Positions 1-10,600 of a stretch of DNA of 30,727 bases are shown piece by piece. A model generated the notes under the pieces. That model saw only the letters and a program-made list of their open reading frames with translations. It was not told the DNA's origin and did not search any database. The position numbers were made by a program, and so were the translations under genes. Position 1 is the stretch's first letter. Each line of letters opens with the position of its first letter. The stretch is from Phaeoceros laevis. Lineage: Eukaryota > Anthocerotophyta > Anthocerotopsida > Notothyladales. The stretch covers positions 106,233 through 136,959 of the forward strand of contig JBNGIQ010009488.1 in assembly GCA_049999765.1 (NCBI GenBank), read 5' to 3'.

Positions 1-847
1 ACTCCATTGGGGGTTCATCCTCAACTTTCCAGCCACGATGGACAAGCCCTCATGCGTGGAAGCTTTGAGAATGACCCGTTTAGGTGCCCGTTTTGCAATT
101 AAGAGTGTGTACGACAGGCGGAAAAGGTCGGGAAAGCGCCTCAAAAAATTTTGTTAAAGGAAAATCAAAGTTATAATTAAGCGCAACGGCTGGCTGCAAC
201 GTTCGCAACGTTTCAGATACCGGAAACGTTTTAGAAACGTTGCATATCTTTAGAAACTCGTTTCATAGCAACTAAGATTTAGAAGAGTAAAGCTCCTTAG
301 AATAAAAATACAGCATTTTTTTAGGGGAGCTGATATTTAACATTACATAGAACTTAAAAGTTCTTTTCAAAAATATCACTGTCAGCGCGCCGTCTACCAC
401 TAGGCCTCAAAGCAAGGTAGGATGGATACATTCCATATTGATTCTGGAAGCCCTTGCCACTATAATAGAATACGTATGTAGAGTACGTACGTAAAATAAC
501 ATGTCACTCCTTTTCCGCATTTTAAGGAAGCAATGAAACTTAAGTAGTTCTAAACCTCTCGCATTATCCAAAAATACATGACCATGCAATTAATAAGATA
601 TCCTATATTTGAGCTAGTTATGATGAAAAACTAACATATGAGTTTTTTGAGATATATCATTCTCCAAATATTTTATCGCTATCCTATCTCTTTATTAATA
701 GCCCCATATGTAGTATTCATTTAGATCTTTTCATATTGCTTCATTCCTTTATGAGATCAAATAAATAGGGTAATCCATATGAACCAATATTGTGCTCCAA
801 TTTTCTTAGAACCTTCTTCCCTATTTGAAGAATAATGTTACAAAATT
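1..847. other. AT-rich intergenic flank, no gene seen
   Basis: This stretch is AT-rich, and no reading frame in it resembles a known protein. Its 3' part should contain the 3' untranslated region of the carrier gene, which is transcribed leftward and stops at 848. The only structure I see is an imperfect nested inverted repeat at 195-244, listed separately. Confidence 0.6.
195..244. repeat. Nested inverted repeat (hairpin)
   Basis: Two pairs of arms are nested around an 8 nt loop at 215-222. The outer arms are TGCAACGTT (195-203) and AACGTTGCA (236-244). The inner arms are AACGTTTC (207-214) and GAAACGTT (223-230). All arms carry the AACGTT core. It could be the end of a small inverted-repeat element or a chance palindrome cluster; no target-site duplication was identified. 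Confidence 0.5.
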
Positions 848-1759
848 TCAGTAATTTGATAATAGCTTACGAATCTGCTCTAAGCTTACAAAAAGCACCA
901 TAGCATGTGGACCTTGTCTAGCAACAGTAGGAACAAAACCCTTGTATAGAGCCATGGGGCCTTCTAACCTAATTGTTTTCAAAACACAATCAATTGACCC
1001 CTCGTAAGGTCGAGGCTGCCCCATGCTAATTTTCATATTCATCAACCTAGTCTTTACAACATCAATGGGGTTAGTGGTGATAGATGCTATAAAACCTGCT
1101 GAAAAACTAGCAACCATATGTGTGATGATTCCATCTTCTAAAACCTCGTTTGATATAATCATGAATTTAAAATAGTCGTAAGAAGCTAGCTGAGATGATG
1201 TAACTAGCATTGCTCTTTGTATTGTAGGAGCAGATCCTCTCCATAGTGATGATACACCCTCTTTTTTTACCATGCTCAGTAAAGCATCACAAACTCCTTT
1301 ATAATTTCTTCGTTCTTGCAGAGGTAGTCTTCCATCAGCTTGCATACGAACCATGGCGATATCAGCTGGATTTCCTACAACAGCACCCACACCTCCTGCT
1401 AGAAGCCCTGAGATAATATTCTTTTGAAGCAACACACTTCCACTATCGGACGCAGTAGACCATTTCGTCTTCAACATGTCATATAATCCAAGTCTAGTTG
1501 AAGAATATAGAAGTTGTCTTAGCATTGCAGCTGATACTCCAGAATATAACCCTCCAACACCTTCAGTTTGTATCAATCTCCAGGCAAGGCCAATTGGCCC
1601 TTGAGATTTGATATGAGAATGAGAGGTGGATCCCACTTGTGTTGACGTAATCACTTCACCTTGTAATTGCATACGCACTTTGATGAGATCAAGAGGATGT
1701 GTTGTTGCAGCTGCAATTATAGATGCTAATCCTCCTTCAACGAACCCTTTCCAACCCAT
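848..1759 (-). CDS. DIC: Mitochondrial dicarboxylate carrier (UCP/DIC group)
   Basis: This is a 303-residue member of the mitochondrial carrier family (SLC25), encoded by one exon. Plant relatives exchange malate, oxaloacetate, succinate and phosphate across the inner mitochondrial membrane. The three family repeats are visible through their signature motifs: P22-x-D24-x-x-K27 (HPLDLIKVRMQ), P131-x-D133 (GNPADIAMVRMQ) and P231-x-D233-x-x-K236 (NPIDVVKTRLM). The second motif has Met in place of the basic residue, which is normal for plant DICs. The start is the ATG at 1759-1757 because MGWKGFVEGG matches the usual DIC N-terminus and the length fits the family. The frame stays open upstream to 2152, but those 131 codons do not look like a carrier and are treated as leader. 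Arabidopsis DIC genes are also intronless. A UCP-like (PUMP) name is the main alternative. Confidence 0.93.
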   Translation of the reverse strand: MGWKGFVEGGLASIIAAATTHPLDLIKVRMQLQGEVITSTQVGSTSHSHIKSQGPIGLAWRLIQTEGVGGLYSGVSAAMLRQLLYSSTRLGLYDMLKTKWSTASDSGSVLLQKNIISGLLAGGVGAVVGNPADIAMVRMQADGRLPLQERRNYKGVCDALLSMVKKEGVSSLWRGSAPTIQRAMLVTSSQLASYDYFKFMIISNEVLEDGIITHMVASFSAGFIASITTNPIDVVKTRLMNMKISMGQPRPYEGSIDCVLKTIRLEGPMALYKGFVPTVARQGPHAMVLFVSLEQIRKLLSNY

Positions 1760-2929
1760 TGAGTTACAATGCCACAAAACTTCAATTTTTTCTCTCTGTA
1801 TGAGCTTTTTTTTTTTGAACCACCCAATGAAAAAAGTTGGCCTAATTCCTTCTTTTGTATCACTTAAAAGATCTTGTGATGGTTCAAAATCGTCAACTAA
1901 AAACTTGTATTTCTTTTCTCCATACATTTGCTCTATAGTTGGAAGTGATAAAGGAAAAAAGACTTCGAGGACAGAACTATATTTGGAATCGCCTTTGAAG
2001 CAAATATTTTGAGTCAGTGTTGACATAAGGTGAGAATTGTACCCCAAGAATAGACAACTAAATGCAACAAGCAAGAAGGAGAAGGCCATGCTTAAGCTCC
2101 ACAGATTCACATACAAGAATAATACAACTAGTAGTCCATTGAAATCCACCAATTCAAGATGTGCGGTATATATCCTCTACTTTAAGTAAGTTGTACTTGC
2201 ACAATACCTAGAAAGCTATAACTTAGAAAAGAAACCTAAAAAATGCTTGACCTTATCATTGTATGTACTTCTATATGTATGTAATATGTATCACTTCAAA
2301 AATCCTAAAAAGCATTTCTTTTGCTTAATTATGTAACATGGACGTGGATAAATTAGGCAAAAATGGTAAAGTGGGTATCATCTTAATGCCTAAGGAACAT
2401 AGAAAAAGCTTGTGTATCTAACCGCTTCTTCATTGTCTTCCCTTACTCAATGAAACCCTGGAAGTCCTCTTCCACCTCTCTTTCTTGATCTTCTCTCTAG
2501 CTATTTCAAGTATACCCTGACTTCAACCTTTTCTTATGTACTTTCAAACTTGAAAAGTTGGAGCCATACGTTAGGCCTTGTATTATTGTTTGGAAATTAG
2601 TAAATGGGTGTGTAAGGCAACTTATTCCCACTCTTGGGCTACATGTGCCTTGAACTTAAAGACAAGCTTGCTATACATAAACTAGCTTCTTTACAATATT
2701 TATTCCAGAGGTGATGTTGCCTAAATCAAGAAGGGGATGTGAGGTTTATGGGCAACGCCATGTCCATTATTACCAAGCCAGATTCCACACGCTCATCTGC
2801 ACAGACTCAGTGCTCAGGCTGGAGCCAAGATGCACAGTTACCACACTAACTTTTGCCTTGATGATTTAATATAGTGGTTTGGAAACTGAAGTACTTCAAC
2901 TAATTTGTGGGGTTCGACCTATATATTAG
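1760..2929. promoter_or_regulatory. Divergent intergenic region between carrier and kinase genes
   Basis: The carrier is transcribed leftward and the kinase rightward from this 1.2 kb AT-rich stretch, so it must hold both promoters and both 5' leaders. No specific promoter element could be assigned with confidence. The 3' end probably includes a short upstream kinase exon with the true start codon, because the kinase frame meets a stop at 2887-2889 with no ATG between that stop and 2938, and an acceptor-like TATTAG ends at 2929. Confidence 0.5.
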
Positions 2930-5900
2930 AGTATCGAATGATAGCAAAGAAAGGGGAAGGCACCTTCTCCGAAGTGCTAAAAGCACAATGCATCAAGACC
3001 AACAAGTTCGTTGCAATCAAGTGCATGAAGAGCACATTCGACAATTTGGAGCAGGTCACTCTTTTCCAAAAAACATTGAAATGGTGTGAAGAATTAAGAT
3101 CTAATTCACTTGAAGTTCATTAGCATTGTATTATTCAAATAATGACCATCTACGTTTCTATATAGGTTACCAGTCTTCGGGAGATTCAAGCTTTACAACG
3201 GCTATCTCCTCATGCCAATGTCATCAAACTCTTGGAGGTTCTTTAGTAAGCACTTAACCAAAATCATGATAATGGTTTCAAAAAAAGTTTGAACAATAAA
3301 ATAGGATACTAACACGCATGGATATGGCAGCGACCAACCGACAGGGAGACTAGCACTAGTGTTCGAGCTGATGGACATGAACATATACGAACTCATTCGT
3401 GGAAGAAGAAATTATGTTTCCGAAGACCGTGTGAAGAGTTACATGTATCAACTAATGAAAGGTAACTCATAGTTCTTCTTAACAAGAAAGGACTATTTAT
3501 CTCAAGTATCTTGTATATAATGGGATATGGTCTACCAGCTATGGATCATATGCATCGCAATGGCATATTTCATCGAGACATAAAGCCAGAAAATATACTC
3601 ATCATGGACGAAATACTGAAGGTACCCCATCGTGCATTAACTAGTCTACGCTTTAGCACTTTTTGCCAAATATGAAGACATGCCAATCTTGTCTTTCGTA
3701 AGGTGCAGTTGGCAGACTTTGGGAGCTGTCGAGGTGTATACTCAAAACAACCTTACACCGAGTACATCTCAACACGATGGTGAGTTACTATTATTAATGT
3801 GATGCATCATTTTACTCAATCTTTTTATAAGTGTCAAGAAAGATTTGATATGCTCTTCTTGTTTGCAACAATATTTGGGTATATCCATCTTCACAAAAGA
3901 TCACATTGTATAATAAATCCACAATTTTTAGCTCAAAATTACACTATTGCATGCCCAGGTATCGTGCTCCTGAATGCTTGCTAACAGATGGCTATTATAA
4001 CTACAAAATGGATATGTGGGGAGTTGGATGTGTATTTTTCGAGATTGTAAGCTTGTTTCCGCTTTTTCCAGGTTAGCCTCCACTTTCCCACGTATCAACA
4101 CACTAGCTCCATTTACATAAATTTGGGTTTCCTTCAGAGTAAGTAGATTGTGACCTAGATATTAGATTTCCGTAATTGCAGGTAACAACGAGTTGGACCA
4201 GATTCAAAAAATTCACAAAATTCTTGGCACACCTCCTCTGGCCCTCCTGGAAAAGATGAAGAGGCAAAAAGTTCAACTCTTGCAACTGATTGGGCTGTGG
4301 CAGGTTGTTAGAAGTTGCTCCCATTGCCAGGGCAAAGTGCTAATTCAGTAAGTTGACCAAGTGCAGGAGGTCACAACAAGCAGACTTCAAGTTTCCGCAG
4401 CAGGATGGTACGGGCATTGCTAGGCTGATTCCCCAAGCTTCCCCGGCTTGTGTAGAACTCTTGAACAAACTGCTGGCTTACAACCCTGATGATAGGTGAG
4501 TTCTCTCTCAACCACGTAACATGCCTCTTTACTATCTCTAAATATAAGTATATGCATTACATGGTAGTGTCCGAGTCATAGATCTCAACTGCAGAACCTA
4601 CCTGTTACCGTGACTTGACAGGCTATCAGCCAGGCAAGCGCTTAGGCATACATACTTCAAGGCGCTCCGAGAAAAGGATAAGCTACAACAAGCTTTTCTT
4701 AACGCTAATCGAAGCCATAGTGTGAGACCATCTCCCAGGTGATGATAGCAGAAATGTACGTCAATAGTGACCGCCAGAGAGTAGCGGCACGATTGTGACT
4801 CCCCATTGCTGTGCACAACTTGCCACACCGCAGATTATCTGGGCAGCAAGACATGGTGGTTCCGAAACAAAGGGGATCTGATGCAAAGATGATAGCAGCG
4901 GATAAATCCGGTGGTATAAGCAACAACAGCACTCCTCAGTCCATAGTCAGCATGTCTCAGCTTCCTATTATTGGAGGCAACACCAAGTGGAAAGAGGTGA
5001 GACAAAGTCTCTACCCTCTTAGCACTGAGCTCTGCGCCGGAAGTACTATCTTAAGTGGTAATCAGTGGATCATCGTTGGGCAGGATGAGAAAGATGCGGG
5101 GAATGATGCAGCATTCACACCCATGTCGCATCTAGGAGATGCCCATAGCCCTGCCACTTTGCCGTCAGTGGGGTCGGCGGTTTCTCTCTTTGTGGGCCCA
5201 ACCACAGAAGGAGGTAGCAATCACAAGGAGAGGGACACAGAAGACATGGGCCATGAGTTCCAGCATGGTCTGCCTCCAATCAAAAGTAACCATATATCCA
5301 CCCATTCCCCAAAGCTCCCCAGTGTTCATGGAGCTCCAAACTATCAACGCCCTCCACGATTGCTCACACCTAGGGTATATACAGTGAACTGTTGCCTCTT
5401 ACTAAACTTCTACAGTGTGGTGAGCCTTGGCCTCTTCAAGCTTCTCAACTTGTTATACGTGCATGTGCAGGCTCATAGTCTCAGAAGCATGAAAGTCCTA
5501 AAAGGAACAAAAAGCCACAGGACAACAGCATTTCCGGAGCTATCACCTAAAAACTCTGTTGGCAGCTACAAACCGGGAGAACCTCCACCATATAAAAAGA
5601 GGGCAAACAACAGCAAGTAAGCCGCTTGTGGAAAACCACTATTCCCAGTCTCACTAGTTATGAGCAAGTTGCCTTGAAATGTTGCAGATTAAGGTCTTGT
5701 AAAGCGGCGTAAGTAGTCTTCAGCACTGTCTGAGGTAGCCGAGTTGCTCCCTGTAGAAACTTTCAACAAGTGGTCAGCATGTAACAGAATCTGAAGCTAG
5801 CGAACCATACATTGCTTGCATAACCTGCACGAGTGGGGACCCCTTGTGGTACAAGGCTGCAGACGCTGCTATACCTACCACCTTGGGGAGGTAGGTTATG

Positions 5901-6379
5901 TGCTGAGTAGTTATGTAGATTAACCAGGCTGCGATGCTGGATACTTGGTCAGGTTGAAGAGGGAACAATCACCTTTCTTCCACCAAGACAGAGGGGGCGT
6001 GGTGCACGCTCCAGCTGTTGTGCAGAAGGCAATTCAGTTCGTAAAAACTGAAACTGCTGCAAAGCCAACAAGATTAAGTGCACTAAACCGTACTTCTTTC
6101 CACCTGGCTACAGAGGGCTGCCCTACTAAGGGTGGACAGGATCTGGGCCCAGTAACATCATTCAAATTTGTGGAGAGAACAAGGGAGAGAGATAGAGAGC
6201 TGAAAGAAAGAAGACTGGGGAGGGTAAAGGGTGATCAAACGGCGAAAAAAAGGGAACATTCTATACTAGCGGTGCAATCGATGGTGTCCTACTTGAGTCC
6301 CCGTCCTGCTGCATCTTTCCACAAGCTGGCTGTCTCCTACAAAGCGGTCAACCTGCAACCTCAACGCCAGAATTATTAG
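2930..6379 (+). CDS. MOK: MOK/LF4-type flagellar-length protein kinase
   Basis: This is a CMGC-group serine/threonine kinase of the RCK family. Mammalian MOK and Chlamydomonas LF4 act at cilia and limit their length. Exons inferred from conservation and phase: 2930-3054, 3166-3245, 3331-3461, 3539-3621, 3709-3779, 3959-4071, 4182-4263, 4367-4495, 4622-4738, 4834-5374, 5471-5616, 5953-6379, giving about 680 residues. Visible motifs are the glycine loop GEGTFSEV, VAIK lysine, FHRDIKPEN, ADFGSC, the activation loop YTEYISTRWYRAPE with the TEY phospho-site, and the MOK-typical ELMDMNIYELIRGRR and NELDQIQKIH. The kinase domain ends near 4700. A tail of about 370 residues follows that is basic and proline/serine-rich and that I do not recognise. 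The start is uncertain: ATG 2938 is the first in this exon, but a short upstream exon is likely. The exon 7/8 join has no good GT donor and may be GC-AG. All other joins used here are GT-AG and keep phase. Confidence 0.9.
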
Positions 6380-7672
6380 AGTGTGTGACGACAATGTTTG
6401 CATTTGGGGAGGGTGTTTGATGACAGGTATGTGAGCCCGTACTCTCAGAGATATATCCTCGGCCACCCGACTTCTTCATTGAGCTAGCTTTTCTTTCTCC
6501 TGGTGATTGATTGTCTCCGAGGAGGTGCAAGGACATTATTACTCGAGTAGAGTCTGAAGGATTTGGTTGTGACGAGTTGAGCATGGGACTTTGATGAGAA
6601 GCAAGGCGTCTTGCAAATGATAATCAGCCCTACGTACGGGTTGAATGCCTTGCACGCTATTCAAAACTGGGCCAGCTAAAGCCCATCCTCGAGTCAAGCT
6701 ATCGACGACAGCGGGTCTCGGAACGTTTATACTATGACAGCCATCGTTGTTCGTTCCAATTTTGAGCCTGCGAGAGTGAGGAGCCTATCGCGTCAATTTG
6801 ATCCTACAAGCGATGATAAATAACCAACCCTTACTCAAAGTACTCAAGTTTGTAGCATTTGTTGTTATTGGAGGAGATTCAGAAGAATCCAAATTAGTCT
6901 AACTTCGCGGTGGGCAGACTGGACTTCACATGTTTGGACTGTAACTTCTCCAGTTGCAGTGCTTGTAGAAAACTAGCGTCAATAGACACTTGGAGGCGAC
7001 CAAATGTCAGTAAATGACATGCCTGTCCCTTCTGACACTTGGCAGTCCGCGAAGCGACCGGCCACTTACCACAACCCCTCCGAGAGTAGTGGAGGACAAA
7101 CAAATCTACTGTCAAGTTGCCTCTACCCGCTTTATTACGTAATAACGACCCCTCCACTAGGGTGCAGAAAGAACGTAGTACATGGACGTCCAAGTTCACC
7201 AGAGGAGCGACACCAAGTCGGAAGTGTTTCTCTTTCACCTGAGCCGCAACACGAGATCCTTCCAACTCTGCCGCCTCCTGTATCCTTAATTCTGGGACGC
7301 CTCACCACTGAAATTCCCATCAGTGTCATGAATTGGATCCTCCCACTTAAAGTTAAGGTAGTCTCCGTGCGAATGTCCAACACAGCAATGTGATGATAGC
7401 GTAGAGTTGCCATCCGGCTTTACACCCTACAAAGACCTCCCCTCCTTACAAGTCTTCGAAGCCTTCCTGATATTCTGTACATAGACCTTTCTGTTGCTTC
7501 CAACCAAAAAGTTTGCAACCCTGCACAGGATACGCGCAGCAAGTCCAGATTGCAATTACTACAATTACGTGCATACACCAACTAAAGGTCCTCCTTCCTC
7601 TGCAGATCTTTGAGACGCCAATACGAGCAGTTCGGGTTCGACGCCCTACAACCCGTTTTCCTATGATCCTGT
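6380..7672. other. Convergent intergenic region, 3' UTRs
   Basis: The kinase gene ends at 6379 and the SBP-box gene, running the other way, ends at 7673, so this 1.3 kb holds both 3' untranslated regions and terminators. Reading frames up to about 130 codons occur on both strands, but none resembles a known protein and they overlap one another. I see no RNA gene or repeat here. Confidence 0.6.
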
Positions 7673-10600
7673 TCATTTCCACCCGATGCCAAGAGATCCC
7701 CATGTGAAGGGAACTTTAAACCCAACAGGAGGTGGTGATCTAAAACAGACGCAGACAACAACACATACACAAGCAGCTGCAACCATACATAGCAAGAAAG
7801 GTCGAGATGCTTGACCCCTCACAACCCCCATATGCCCACTTCCAAGGCCAGCAAGACCACACTGGGTTCTTCTCCCACCCAAGCTGGGACTCAATTTTAT
7901 CTCAGCTCTTCCGGCAATGATCTGCTGACCCAACTGATCAATCCTAGCTGCATTCAATGGCCTCGACAGCGTTTGAGATTGCAGGAGTGCCTCCTTGCTC
8001 CTTACCAACTGAATATACAAAAACCTCCCACCTGCAATTGCACAATGCAATGGCGTTTGCCCAGTTGCATCTCGTGCATGGTTCCAGGCATGTACGCCAC
8101 GCTGCCCAGGATCACTTATCAAAGCGTTGACCATACCCTCGGCATTATGCATACTGGCAGCAATATGCAGAGGAGTTATGCCGCTACAGCCAGCCATATC
8201 TGGCGTGAATATGACCATTTGATCATGGAGTGTATCCATATCTCGTGAGACACTAGGGTCAGAATGATCTGCTATGCTCCTAGGTACTTTAGGAGAATAT
8301 GCTAGCAGAAGCTCAGCCATAGATCGACAGTTCCTTTTCACAGCTCTGTGCAGTAACGTTTCCCCCCCCACAAAGGCCCCATTGGACATGAGAGAAGACC
8401 TGCCCATGGACTCATATGCTGCACTGAAGTACAAGTCCAGAAGCATCTTCACAACGGCACACCAATCTCGATCCACAGAATAAACAAGAAGAGTTTCAAT
8501 ACGAGAAGTACCAGACCAGCACACAGGTCCTCCTGGATTCAGGCTACCAATCTTCCCTTGCATGAGCCATCCAAGTTCCAACAAGAATTTCGTTACTTCT
8601 GCCTCCATTCCCATCCTTGCTGTAGATGAAAATTCAGACACCTCATCAGGCAAAAGTCTACTACCTTCTGCCATTCGAGCTGCGTTTGCTGTTACGTCTT
8701 CAATCTCGTCCTCAAGAGTGCGGATTTCTGCACACACAGCACTGTCTGCTACCAAGACAGGCAAACTGTTGCCCTTGCTACCACTGTGCTCCACCTCAAC
8801 GAAGCACCTTCCATAAGAATGAAACGGCCCGCAATCAAAACCAAACCTTTGCCTGGGCTGCAGTGGAAGAGGAGCATTGGCACAGTCACCTACCTCTTCT
8901 TCCTCTGGCTCCAATAAGGCATGACCACATTTTCCTTGAAATGAGCAGATAATCCTGGTGCGACTACTCAGATTATGGCCCCTCACAACAAGTCTTGTTT
9001 TGCGGTTTGTTGCAATGGCAATTGGCCTAATCGACTGGACATGGGGAGGACAAAGTAGTCTCACGACCCTGTGCAGCTGGAGCTTCCCATCCACAATGTG
9101 GACAGTTTGTCCCTCAACCTGCACCATCATGCGCCCTTTGTTCCAAAATTCCGAAGAGGTCTCCAACAGAGACCGCAAACGCCATGGCATGCCCCTACAA
9201 AGATCTTCCCATGCATGTGCAGGCATAGACAGAAAGATTGTTAGAATCACACAGCCAGGTCTAATGTAGCTTTCCATGTCTGACGGTGTGTGAGCCAACC
9301 ATTCCTGGATCTGATTACGAAGGATCTGTGGGAAATCGCCTGGCATCTTGTCAAACAGCTTAAAGGAGATACGACCCACCAGTGTTTCTTGATGGAAAGG
9401 TCTTCTTATCAGGTCCTGGCTGTCTGCGTTGGAGCCCTCTGGAGACAGGTCTGACCCAGAGGTTGAAGTCTCACTTGTCTTCTGCCCTGACGCTTGCTGG
9501 ACATCCATGGTTCTACGAAGAAACTGAGAACCGTCCCCTTGAGAGGTTCCTGCCTGACCGTCCATGAAAGGTAGGACTGCGCGGGCAGGGACATCTCCAC
9601 CTAGTGTGCCGTTCATGGCTACTCGACTTCCATTGCTTGATTGAAGAGGAAATAACTTGTGAGCCACTGGTGTTGGTTTTGACCAGCTTTGTGATGCATC
9701 AGCATATGCTTCCGCAGGTTGCCTAGCCATGGGTAACCCCGAGGACGGATGAGCAGCATCATCAGAGGCTCCAACCGACGGAGGGGACATAACACGTCTC
9801 CCATTTGACTCTGCGGGTATTGGAGCACATTGCTCCACTTGGTCAGGGCGGCCACCAGGTGCCAGGGACAGGCTACCAGAACCGCCTTCTCGTGTTGCCT
9901 GAGAAAATAAATCTCTGGAATGAGACTTCTGACCGTTGAGACTGCTTTGCAAAGGCAGGGATAGCTTCTCTTGGACCGGGCCTGTTAAAGCTGACGAGAA
10001 CAACTGCTTCTCCGAAAATCCATACCCATTTTGAAAGGGATGAGGTGTGGACTTGGGCACGCTAGCTTCCCCATTCCCATTGAGATGACCATTCACTTGA
10101 GGTGGTAAGTGCTCGACATTGGAATCCTCTGACATGCCAGGCATACATGCCCGCTTGAAGTATTGCAGGAGAGCCTCCTTGTTGTTGACCAGTCCGTTGA
10201 GCCCACTGAGCCCTTCTAAGGTACTCGAAGCCTTAAGCTGGGTCAACAACTGGATAAAGCTTACAAGACCGCCTGTCTTGCCTGAACTGTAGTCGGTCTC
10301 GGCAAGAAGATAGGCTTGAGCAGCTGCAGCATCAGGCTGCGTCTTCCTCCTACGCCTGTTGTGCCCCGCCAAACGCCTCCGACAACTCCTTTTGCCCTCA
10401 TCAAATTCGGCCAAGGGGTGGAACCTGCTACACTGCTGGCAGAAACGCTGGAGCTGATGCGCTACCAGAGCTTTGGAAGCTTTCGAGTGAGGCTCACATA
10501 CCTTGTGTCTCCTGTGATAGTCCTTGGACAGCCTCAGATCTGCCTTGCAATCGTCCACTTGGCAGGTAGGGAACTGTGCTCCGGGAGAGGAAGGTCGGTA

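Noticed and set aside
1626-2012. A 128-codon plus-strand frame opposite the carrier gene.
   Set aside because: It lies antisense to the carrier's 5' part and leader, has no recognisable content, and the carrier reading is clear.
4348-4366. Consensus GTAAGT...CAG pair considered as the seventh kinase intron.
   Set aside because: It would make an intron of 19 nt, too short to be spliced, and would keep about 27 extra residues absent from MOK proteins.
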